From NCBI RefSeq assembly GCF_900141855.1, contig NZ_FQYU01000012.1, forward strand, positions 1-64,000: a stretch of 64,000 bases of DNA, in the 5' to 3' direction. The stretch comes from Pseudozobellia thermophila (GTDB lineage: Bacteria; Bacteroidota; Bacteroidia; Flavobacteriales; Flavobacteriaceae). Each line of letters opens with the position of its first letter. Within the stretch, counting starts at the first letter, position 1. Under the pieces are notes generated by a model that saw only the letters and a program-made list of their open reading frames with translations, did not search any database and had not been told where the DNA came from. The translations under genes were made by a program, and so were the position numbers. Below are positions 7,220 to 14,355 of the stretch, piece by piece.

Positions 7220-7861
7220 ATGAATACCACATTATCGAACATCATTGTTATCGACAATGATCGGAATTTTCACGAGGCCTACCACACGTATTTCGAACCC
7301 TACCTGGAGTATTCCCTAAAAGGTGTGTATACCAGTATAACGGATGCGCTCTCGGAGTACGATGCGGTAAGGCCCCAAATTATCTTTTCTGAAGTTGAAT
7401 TGCCCGGTACCTCGGGTATTGAGGGCATTCAGCTTTTCAGAAAAAAGGATCCCGATGTAAAGATCATCATGCTCAGCGAGAACAAGGAGTTCGAACTGGT
7501 AAAAAAAGCGTTCAAGCATACGGCCAATGGCTACCTTTCCAAACCGGTGAGCGAGCGAACCTTGTTCAACGCCCTCGATTCGATCAAAAGGGAAGGCTCT
7601 ACCATGAGCAGCGATATCGTAAGCCAGATGATATCCAAGTTCCAAAAGAGGTCGAACGACTTCTTTTCCGAACGGGAGAACCAGGTGATCGAATACCTCT
7701 GTCAAGGTGCTACGTACAAGACCATTGCCGAAAAGCTCTTTGTAACGGCCAGTGCCATTAACTTTCACATTCAGAATATCTATTTGAAGCTAAACGTAAA
7801 CTCAAAATCGGAGGCGTTGCGAAAACTGCAGGAAATGGAAATTTCCCGGGCAGTGATCTGA
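7220..7861 (+). CDS. LuxR/NarL-type response regulator with Asp-to-Glu receiver
   Basis: A 213-residue DNA-binding regulator: receiver domain at ~5-125, LuxR-type helix-turn-helix at ~148-208 (FSERENQVIEYL, TYKTIAEKLFVTASAINFHI). In the receiver, the acidic pocket D12/D14, the S86 switch residue and K108 (LSKP) are present. The phospho-acceptor position normally read as D-x-x-LPG is Glu58 (SEVELPG). Asp-to-Glu changes often mimic the phosphorylated state, so this protein may be constitutively active or use another input; that is inference. No histidine kinase is adjacent. A long structured region lies upstream and a terminator directly downstream, so it is probably monocistronic. Its target genes are unknown, though the neighbouring PorP gene is a candidate. 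Confidence 0.88.
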   Translation: MNTTLSNIIVIDNDRNFHEAYHTYFEPYLEYSLKGVYTSITDALSEYDAVRPQIIFSEVELPGTSGIEGIQLFRKKDPDVKIIMLSENKEFELVKKAFKHTANGYLSKPVSERTLFNALDSIKREGSTMSSDIVSQMISKFQKRSNDFFSERENQVIEYLCQGATYKTIAEKLFVTASAINFHIQNIYLKLNVNSKSEALRKLQEMEISRAVI

Positions 7862-7912
7862 TGTTAAAAATATGATTTGGCTGGGCTTCATTAAGTGAGA
7901 CCCTTTCCCCTG

Positions 7913-7949
7913 CAAAGGGGCCTTCGTAAAAGAAGGCCTCTTTTTTTTT
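7913..7949 (+). terminator. Terminator after the response regulator gene
   Basis: GGGCCTT and AAGGCCT form a stem around CGTAAAAG, followed by nine T residues. Confidence 0.85.
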
Positions 7950-8032
7950 GCCCTTGTCGGTTCCCGTTAAATCCCCGTCCAAAATTTCAAAAGGTTCTGT
8001 GACCGGGTAGGTATTTTCCAATAAATTCGGGT

Positions 8033-8040
8033 TATTTTTG
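8033..8040 (+). promoter_or_regulatory. -7 box TATTTTTG upstream of the nitroreductase gene
   Basis: An exact match to the Bacteroidota -7 consensus TAnnTTTG. No clear TTG -33 box is seen, and the start codon is about 100 bp downstream, so the call is tentative. Confidence 0.35.
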
Positions 8041-8143
8041 CTTTCCGGTCAATTTAAGGTCGGTCGGTCCATGGGCAAGCTTTGCCTCCTAAAAGAACCG
8101 CCCACCGGTCGGGTCGATGTTGTTATGAGAAACCGATTATAGT

Positions 8144-8779
8144 ATGGCAGATAGTATAGAAAATTTGAAATGGCGGTACGCGGTCAAAAAATTCGATTCG
8201 GGCCGATTGCTTCCCGAAGAAAAGATTGCACGCCTAAAAAAGGCCTTTAACCTTACGGCCACTTCCTACGGTTTGCAGCCCATAACCCTTTTGGTAATCA
8301 AGAACAAGGAGCTTCAAAGACAGCTGGTCTCCTTCTCGTTCGGACAGCAACAGGTGGCCCAGGCATCGCATCTTTTGGTCATTTGCACCCAAGAGACGAT
8401 AGATAAGGCCTATATTCAGCGCTACTTTGAACAGGTAAAGAAGGTGAGGGGTACCTCCGATGAGATCTTGGACCCCTTTAAGCGTGCATTGATCGACGAT
8501 TTTTCAAATAAAAATAGGGAAGAGGTACGCAGCTGGGCCAAGAACCAAGCCTATTTGGCCTTGGGCAACCTATTGGCCATTTGCGCCATGGAACGGATCG
8601 ATTCCTGCCCCATGGAAGGTTTTGACCCTTCGGCCTACGACGAATTGTTGAACTTAAGCGAAAAAGGACTCAAATCGGCCCTTGTGCTTCCGGTTGGGTA
8701 CAGGGCGGAAGACGATATGTTCTCAAAGTTTAAAAAGGTTCGTAAAAACTTAGAAGATAGTGTTATAGACTATAAATAA
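8144..8779 (+). CDS. NAD(P)H-dependent nitroreductase-family oxidoreductase
   Basis: A 211-residue soluble flavoprotein of the NfsB/YdgI type. The N-terminal FMN-binding pattern WRYAVKKFD (~10-18), the ATSYGLQP segment (~43-50) and the C-terminal LPVGYRAEDD (~185-194) are the usual family landmarks, and the length is typical. Such enzymes bind FMN as dimers and reduce nitro, quinone or enone substrates with NAD(P)H; the physiological substrate cannot be read from sequence. The next gene starts 25 bp downstream on the same strand, so the two may be co-transcribed, although no shared pathway is evident. Confidence 0.9.
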   Translation: MADSIENLKWRYAVKKFDSGRLLPEEKIARLKKAFNLTATSYGLQPITLLVIKNKELQRQLVSFSFGQQQVAQASHLLVICTQETIDKAYIQRYFEQVKKVRGTSDEILDPFKRALIDDFSNKNREEVRSWAKNQAYLALGNLLAICAMERIDSCPMEGFDPSAYDELLNLSEKGLKSALVLPVGYRAEDDMFSKFKKVRKNLEDSVIDYK

Positions 8780-8804
8780 TAAATTAAAACTTTAAATTAT
8801 ATAA

Positions 8805-10010
8805 ATGCCGGGATTTGAACTCTTTGGAGATAAGGAAAGAGCACATGTACAAGATGTAATCGATTCGGGGGTGCTTATGCGCTACGGTTTCGACAATATG
8901 CGAAAGGGCCATTACAAGGCCCTGGAACTCGAGCGGGTATTGGCCGAAAAAATGCAGGTAAGGCACGCCCAATTGGTCAGTAGCGGTACCGCCGCCCTAA
9001 CGGTAGCCTTGGCCAGTGCCGGTATCGGGGCGGGCGACGAGGTCATTATGCCCACTTTTACGTTCGTGGCCAGTTTCGAATCGATCTTGGCATTGGGGGC
9101 CGTTCCGATCTTGGTTGATGTCGATGCCACCTTAACCCTTAGCCCCGAAGCCGTTGAACGTGCGGTTACCGGGCGTACAAGGGCCGTGATGCCCGTTCAT
9201 ATGTGCGGGTCTATGGCCGATCTAAGGGCGCTAAAGTCCATTTGCGATAAACACGGACTGCTCTTGGTGGAAGATGCCTGTCAGGCCATCGGGGGAACCT
9301 ATGAGGGCAAACCTTTGGGAAGCTATGGCGACTTGGGCTGTTTTTCCTTCGACTACGTAAAAACGGTTACCTGTGGCGAAGGCGGGGCCGTGGTCACCAA
9401 TAACGACCAATACAAGCTAAACGCCGACCACTATTCCGACCACGGGCACGACCACGTGGGCAGCGATAGGGGGGCGGAAGGCCATCCTTTTTTAGGGTAT
9501 AATTTCCGGATATCGGAGTTGCATGCGGCCGTTGGCCTGGCACAAATCCAGCGCCTGGACGAATTCCTGTCCATTCAGCAAAAAAACTACCGTATCCTTA
9601 GGGAGGCATTGTCCGAATTGCCCGATATAACTTTTAGGGAAGTACCAAAGGGAGGCGAGGAGAGCTATGCCTTTTTGAACTTCTTTCTGCCGGATGCCGA
9701 TAAGGCCAAAGCAGTGCATACCGCCTTGGGCAAGGCCGGAATCGATGGCTGCTTTTACTGGTACGACAACAATTGGCATTTTTATAGAAAATGGGAGCAT
9801 TTGATCGGTAAAAAATCGCTTGGAAAATGGCCGGCCGAGGTCTTGCAAGGCCTTCCGGACTATTCAAGGGCCGATTTTTCAATGTCCGACCATTGGGTGG
9901 GCCGAAATATATCGTGCCTGATCAAACTGTCATGGTCCGGGCAAGACGTAAGGGCAAGGGCCCAAAAAATGGTCCAGGTGATAAGGGAGGTTTTGCAAAC
10001 TGTATCATAA
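8805..10010 (+). CDS. DegT/DnrJ/EryC1/StrS-family PLP aminotransferase
   Basis: A 401-residue PLP enzyme of the sugar aminotransferase superfamily. SSGTAALTVAL (59-69) is the phosphate-binding loop, D157 in VEDACQA contacts the PLP ring nitrogen, and K186 in SFDYVKTVTCGEGG is the Schiff-base lysine. Family members usually transfer an amino group from glutamate to a keto-sugar nucleotide in surface polysaccharide or glycan synthesis. Here it is not in a polysaccharide cluster; it follows a nitroreductase and precedes a DUF1080 gene, so its substrate is open. The C-terminal ~100 residues (WYDNNWHFYRKWEHL) are aromatic-rich and less typical. Confidence 0.9.
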   Translation: MPGFELFGDKERAHVQDVIDSGVLMRYGFDNMRKGHYKALELERVLAEKMQVRHAQLVSSGTAALTVALASAGIGAGDEVIMPTFTFVASFESILALGAVPILVDVDATLTLSPEAVERAVTGRTRAVMPVHMCGSMADLRALKSICDKHGLLLVEDACQAIGGTYEGKPLGSYGDLGCFSFDYVKTVTCGEGGAVVTNNDQYKLNADHYSDHGHDHVGSDRGAEGHPFLGYNFRISELHAAVGLAQIQRLDEFLSIQQKNYRILREALSELPDITFREVPKGGEESYAFLNFFLPDADKAKAVHTALGKAGIDGCFYWYDNNWHFYRKWEHLIGKKSLGKWPAEVLQGLPDYSRADFSMSDHWVGRNISCLIKLSWSGQDVRARAQKMVQVIREVLQTVS

Positions 10011-10019
10011 TCGGAGCCC

Positions 10020-10047
10020 TTGATTTAATTATTTATATTTAATTTTC
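10020..10047 (+). promoter_or_regulatory. Candidate promoter of the DUF1080 gene
   Basis: TTG at 10020-10022, a 17-bp AT-rich spacer and TAATTTTC at 10040-10047, one base off the -7 consensus TAnnTTTG. Transcription would start about 28 bp before the ATG at 10081. Confidence 0.5.
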
Positions 10048-10080
10048 GGAACTATTAACAAGACTAAAACAAACTGAACT

Positions 10081-10866
10081 ATGAAATTGATGAAGTTGTC
10101 GGTACTTTTTATGACATTTATCCTTGCCGCCCAAGTATACGGGCAAAAGCATTCCAGTACCCCGCCCGAAGTATCCCCGATGCCCATGAAGCCCGAAATG
10201 ACCGAGATTTGGGAACCGGAGGTAAGGGTAGTTACCCCCGGAAAGAAATTGGGCGATCCCCCATCGGATGCCATCATCCTGTTCGATGGCTCCAACCTAG
10301 ACCAGTGGGTCAGCCAAAAGGACCCTTCCAAACCGGCCCCGTGGAAAATAGTGGACAACGACCATTTTGAAGTTGTTCCGGGTTCGGGTGGCATCAGCAC
10401 GAAAATGAAATTCGGCGATTGCCAGTTCCATATCGAGTTTAGCGCCCCCGATAAGGTTGAGGGCGAAAGCCAGGGTAGGGGCAATAGCGGTGTCTTCTTT
10501 CAAAACCGCTACGAACTTCAAATACTCGACTCGTACAACAACCGCACCTATCGCAACGGCCAGGCGGGCAGCATCTATAAAGACCACGCTCCGCTGGTCA
10601 ATGCCATGCGAAGTCCCTTGGAGTGGAATACCTACGATGTGATCTATAGGGCGCCCCGCTTTAAGGAAAATGGCGAACTGGATACCAAGGCCACTATTAC
10701 CGTGCTTCACAATGGGGTGTTGATCCAGAACAATGTCGATATCAACGGGATTACCTACTATATCGGTCTGCACAATTATCCGGAAGCCCATGGCGAGGAC
10801 GTTATCTCGCTTCAAGACCACGGGAACAAGACCCAGTTCAGGAACATTTGGATAAGAAGGCTGTAA
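10081..10866 (+). CDS. Secreted DUF1080 (3-keto-disaccharide hydrolase-type) protein
   Basis: A 261-residue protein with a signal peptide (cleavage near VYGQ, residue 22). The mature part matches DUF1080, a LamG-like beta-sandwich: ILFDGSNLDQWV (~66-77), a GISTKMKFGDCQFHIEF strand pair, GNSGVFFQNRYELQILDSY (~137-155) and a terminal FRNIWIR. DUF1080 proteins are common in Bacteroidota and Planctomycetota. Some hydrolyse 3-keto-glycosides in the periplasm together with Gfo/Idh/MocA oxidoreductases; one such oxidoreductase occurs in this window at 35.3 kb but not adjacent. It probably has its own promoter and terminator. Confidence 0.88.
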   Translation: MKLMKLSVLFMTFILAAQVYGQKHSSTPPEVSPMPMKPEMTEIWEPEVRVVTPGKKLGDPPSDAIILFDGSNLDQWVSQKDPSKPAPWKIVDNDHFEVVPGSGGISTKMKFGDCQFHIEFSAPDKVEGESQGRGNSGVFFQNRYELQILDSYNNRTYRNGQAGSIYKDHAPLVNAMRSPLEWNTYDVIYRAPRFKENGELDTKATITVLHNGVLIQNNVDINGITYYIGLHNYPEAHGEDVISLQDHGNKTQFRNIWIRRL

Positions 10867-10890
10867 CCGTGTTACGGTTATGAAAAATAC

Positions 10891-10921
10891 AAAAGGCAAG
10901 CTTTTTTAGCTTGCCTTTTTC
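10891..10921. terminator. Bidirectional terminator between the DUF1080 gene and ribBA
   Basis: AAAAGGCAAGC and GCTTGCCTTTT form an 11-bp stem with A/T runs on both sides, so it can end both converging transcripts. Confidence 0.85.
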
Positions 10922-10954
10922 AATATAGTCTTTTTGATGCCGATTTCCCGATTC

Positions 10955-12097
10955 TCAATAGGGTACGTATTCGACGATTTCGATCCCGTAACCGACGATA
11001 CCGACCCGTTTGGTCTGTGGCGAGTTCGAAAGCACCCTTATCTTGGCGATGCCCAGGTCGTGCAGTATTTGGGCGCCTATCCCAAAGTCCCTTGAGTCCA
11101 TGTCAATTTTCGGTGCTTTGTGGATACCTTGTTTTTGCAGTTCTTTCAGCTCGGCCAGCCGGGCCAATAGGTTGAGCGCTTTGGGGTTCTGGTTGATAAA
11201 GACGATGGCCCCCTTTTCTTCGTTGTTGATGGCCTTGAACATATCTTCGAGCTTGGCGTCGACGTTGTTGGTAAGGGTGCCCAGAATATCGTTGTTCACC
11301 ATGGTCGAATTGATCCGGGTCAATACCTTTTCGTCCTTCGTCCAGCTCCCCTTGGTCAAGGCCAAGTGGATATGGTTGTTCGTGGTCTGCTGATAGGCCC
11401 GTAGCCTAAACTGGCCGAACCGGGTGGTGATATCGAAATCCTCCTTTTTTATGATCAGGCTGTCGTGTTCCATACGATAGGCGACCAGGTCTTCGATCGA
11501 CACGATTTTCAGGTCGAACTTTTTGGCCACCTGGCACAATTGGGGCAGTCGGGCCATGGACCCGTCCTCGTTCATGATCTCTACGATGATGCCCGCGGGC
11601 TTAAGACCGGCCAATCGGGCAAAATCGATGGCCGCCTCGGTGTGTCCCGTCCTCCGCAGAACCCCGCCTTCCTTGGCGATCAACGGAAAGATATGTCCGG
11701 GCCGGGCCAGATCGTGCGGCTTGGTGGCGGGGTCGACCAAGGCATATACGGTCTTTGCCCTGTCAGAGGCTGAAATACCCGTGGTGACGCCGTTCCCCCT
11801 TAAATCGACGGAAACCGTAAAGGCGGTCTCCAAGGGGTCCGTATTGTTGTTGACCATCATGTTGAGTCCCAATTCCTTGCAGCGGCCCTCGGTCAAAGGA
11901 GCGCATATCAGGCCCCTTCCGTGGGTGGCCATAAAATTGACCGTCTCCGGGGTGGCCAATTCCGCAGCGGCAAGAAAATCCCCTTCGTTTTCGCGGTTCT
12001 CATCGTCTACCACAATGATGACCTTGCCATTTTTGATGTCTTCGATGGCTTCCTCGATCGTGTTGAGTTTTATAGTGTTGTCCGTGTCGGTAGTCAT
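10955..12097 (-). CDS. ribBA: 3,4-dihydroxy-2-butanone-4-phosphate synthase with degenerate GTP cyclohydrolase II domain
   Basis: A 380-residue RibB-RibA fusion. Residues 1-205 are a complete RibB domain (DDENRENEGDF, THGRGLICAPL, RTGHTEAAIDFARL), which makes dihydroxybutanone phosphate from ribulose 5-phosphate for riboflavin. Residues ~206-380 align with GTP cyclohydrolase II at their end (DFGIGAQILHDLGIAKIRVLSNSP..GYGIEIVEYVP). The zinc-binding cysteines and the ECLTGD/RCDCG segment are replaced by NSTMVNNDILGTLTNNVD, and the LRQEGRGIG loop is replaced by INQNPKALNLL. The second domain therefore probably lacks cyclohydrolase activity and a separate RibA should exist elsewhere. The ATG overlaps the stop of the LptF/G gene by one base, so the two are coupled. 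Confidence 0.9.
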   Translation of the reverse strand: MTTDTDNTIKLNTIEEAIEDIKNGKVIIVVDDENRENEGDFLAAAELATPETVNFMATHGRGLICAPLTEGRCKELGLNMMVNNNTDPLETAFTVSVDLRGNGVTTGISASDRAKTVYALVDPATKPHDLARPGHIFPLIAKEGGVLRRTGHTEAAIDFARLAGLKPAGIIVEIMNEDGSMARLPQLCQVAKKFDLKIVSIEDLVAYRMEHDSLIIKKEDFDITTRFGQFRLRAYQQTTNNHIHLALTKGSWTKDEKVLTRINSTMVNNDILGTLTNNVDAKLEDMFKAINNEEKGAIVFINQNPKALNLLARLAELKELQKQGIHKAPKIDMDSRDFGIGAQILHDLGIAKIRVLSNSPQTKRVGIVGYGIEIVEYVPY

Positions 12098-13674
12098 TAT
12101 TCTTCTGGTTTAGCCTTTTTAGCAAAGATTTTCTTGATTTTGTCAATTCCGTTTCCAAAACTCATCATACCCCTATCGGCCGTGGCCCTTTGGGTCAGAT
12201 AGACGCCCAAAGGTAACATTATCATAGAAGATAGCCATGCCCCCAAAACAGGATGGATGTTGCCCTTGTAGGAATAGTTTTCGGCGAACACCCCCAAAAA
12301 GTAATACACCAGAAAAAGCAGGATGGCGACGACCATGGGCAGGCCGATGCCCCCTTTTCTGATGATGGCGCCCAAGGGAGCCCCGACGAAGAACAGGATA
12401 ATGCACGAGAGGGCAAGGGCATACTTATCGTGAAGCGAAAAAACGTGCCTTCGGTGAATTTCAAACCGCTTGTCGAGCTCCTTCTTCTTTCCATCGACCG
12501 AAGTCATGATGTTCGACACCGAATTTTTGGCCGCACTGATGATCTGGCCCTGTTGGTAGTCTTTGAAGAGCGCTAGTATATCGCCTTTAAAAGCCGGCCG
12601 GGCTTCCCTTTCGGCAATTTCGGCAAGGGTATCGTGCACTATGGCGGGCACGGTGTCGTTTTTCGCGATTTGCACGGCCGTACTGTCCCCTGTTTTTTGG
12701 GTTTTGGTGGATGCGCGCCCGTCAAGGGCCTGATTTTTGGCCATTCTTCCCTTTACGCTGTCCAACTTGGGCAGGGAGGCAAAGGTGCCCATCCGTTGTA
12801 TGATGTTCTTTGAAAAGGCCGTTACGATACGCTTGTTGTCACGATCCAAGGAATCCATATCCTTTAACAGCCGGGAGACGTTTTTCATTTTTTCCCGGTT
12901 CGAAACACTTTCTTCCTCCAGATCCTGTTCCATTTCTGGAACCTCGATGTTCATTCGGTAGATGTCGAAGTTGGCCTTGGCAAAGGGGTGTTTGCGTTTG
13001 CTCTGGTTGTCCTTGTTCTCAACGTCCCTGTAATAATGCCCGTCTTTAAGGACCAGCTGTATGAGTTCGGAGTCCTCGCTACTGATGAGTTCCCCCGTCT
13101 TGGCCTTGATCACCGTGCTGTTGACGTTCGATTCGGTTTTCTGGTGGATGATGACGTTCTTTAAGAACCGGTCTTTTTCGCCATATTTGTCGTCGACCTT
13201 GATGCTCATTCCCTCGAAATCGCTAAAAACCCCTTTTTCTATGGCCGCCGCCGGTTTTACCTTGGCGATGTTGCGCCGCATGTTGTAAATTTTTTGCTCC
13301 GATGCCGGAATGACGTTATTGGCAAAATAAAAGGTAACGCCACCTAGGATGACCATAAAGATGATCAGGCTCAACATGGCCCGCTGTAGCGAAATGCCCG
13401 AGGCCTTCATCGCGGCGAACTCGTAATTTTCGGCAAAGGTGCCAAAGGTGAGGATGGAGGCCAGCAATACGGTCAAGGGCAATACCTTTTCCGTGAGGCT
13501 GGGCATCATGTAGAAAAAGAATTTCCCGATGATCATGATATCTAGACCTTTACCGGCAAAATCGTCAATAAAGAGCCATATCGTTTGAAAGATGAAAATG
13601 AACATCAATATCACGAAAGAACTCAAAAAATTGTATAGAAATCGCGATAAAATGTATCGGTCTAGAATTCTCAA
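12097..13674 (-). CDS. LptF/LptG-family permease (YjgP/YjgQ)
   Basis: A 525-residue inner-membrane permease of the lipopolysaccharide export ABC system, which extracts LPS for the Lpt bridge. It starts with RILDRYILSRFLYNF, the usual LptF/G opening, has transmembrane segments near 13-35, 55-80 and 100-120, a long periplasmic beta-jellyroll insertion, and three more segments near 415-500 (SCIILFFVGAPLGAIIRKGGIG). Like other Bacteroidota members it is much longer than the ~360-residue proteobacterial proteins because of a charged insert (~230-390). Which of LptF or LptG it represents cannot be decided. It lies in a minus-strand run ftsK-lolA-lptF/G-ribBA with 1-26 bp gaps, clearly one operon. 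Confidence 0.9.
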   Translation of the reverse strand: MRILDRYILSRFLYNFLSSFVILMFIFIFQTIWLFIDDFAGKGLDIMIIGKFFFYMMPSLTEKVLPLTVLLASILTFGTFAENYEFAAMKASGISLQRAMLSLIIFMVILGGVTFYFANNVIPASEQKIYNMRRNIAKVKPAAAIEKGVFSDFEGMSIKVDDKYGEKDRFLKNVIIHQKTESNVNSTVIKAKTGELISSEDSELIQLVLKDGHYYRDVENKDNQSKRKHPFAKANFDIYRMNIEVPEMEQDLEEESVSNREKMKNVSRLLKDMDSLDRDNKRIVTAFSKNIIQRMGTFASLPKLDSVKGRMAKNQALDGRASTKTQKTGDSTAVQIAKNDTVPAIVHDTLAEIAEREARPAFKGDILALFKDYQQGQIISAAKNSVSNIMTSVDGKKKELDKRFEIHRRHVFSLHDKYALALSCIILFFVGAPLGAIIRKGGIGLPMVVAILLFLVYYFLGVFAENYSYKGNIHPVLGAWLSSMIMLPLGVYLTQRATADRGMMSFGNGIDKIKKIFAKKAKPEE

Positions 13675-13684
13675 GGTCGCAGCG

Positions 13685-14329
13685 TTAGTTTCTTACAATG
13701 TAGTACCCGTCGTTTTTGTACTTGGCCTCGTCAAAAGTAAACAAGGTTTTCGACAATGGCTGATTTGTTTTGAAAGTATTAACGGTTATGGTCGTCATGG
13801 TCCCGTTCTTGCCGGTCTCTATCACTTTGTAGATATGCTTGGTTTCGGCATCTATGCCCAACAGGATGTTCTTGATTTCGGAATGGGTGTCGATGGGCGT
13901 TAGCTTTACGAACTGTATCTTTCTTCCGTTCACGTTTTGAAGGATGTCCATCTCGTAGTTATGCCCTTCCCTGTAGAAGGTAAGCATCTTGGTAGGGGTA
14001 AGGGCATCGGTATCGTCCGATTTGTCCTCTATGGTCACCTCTTCGTTTTCGGGTACGATGGTATATACCTTGGAGCCGTCGTAGAGCTGGGTGGCCCCGA
14101 AGAAATTGCCGATATACTTGTCGCCCTGAAGGGTAACGTCGCCCCGGGTCTCTTGGTTGATGCCGGCTTCGGTATTGTTGAGTACGTACTTGAAATCGAC
14201 CTGGATATTATCGTAGCTCTTCACCTTGTTGTAAACGTCGTCCAACAATGCCTTGGCCTTTTCGGAGTTTTGGGCGGTAAGTGAGTTGAAACCTAGGAAA
14301 AGAGTCAATAATAAAGTAATCTTCTTCAT
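13685..14329 (-). CDS. lolA: LolA-like outer-membrane lipoprotein carrier
   Basis: A 214-residue periplasmic protein with a signal peptide (KKITLLLTLFLGFNSLTAQ). The mature part has the LolA half-barrel pattern: repeated strands such as NIQVDFKYVLNN, TRGDVTLQGDKYIGNF, YDGSKVYTIVPENEEVTI and HIYKVIETGKNGTMTTITVNTF. LolA ferries lipoproteins from the inner to the outer membrane. It lies 26 bp downstream of ftsK and 10 bp upstream of the LptF/G gene, so envelope biogenesis genes are grouped with chromosome segregation here. Confidence 0.88.
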   Translation of the reverse strand: MKKITLLLTLFLGFNSLTAQNSEKAKALLDDVYNKVKSYDNIQVDFKYVLNNTEAGINQETRGDVTLQGDKYIGNFFGATQLYDGSKVYTIVPENEEVTIEDKSDDTDALTPTKMLTFYREGHNYEMDILQNVNGRKIQFVKLTPIDTHSEIKNILLGIDAETKHIYKVIETGKNGTMTTITVNTFKTNQPLSKTLFTFDEAKYKNDGYYIVRN

Positions 14330-14355
14330 TTTTAAATATAATTAATGATCGTTTT

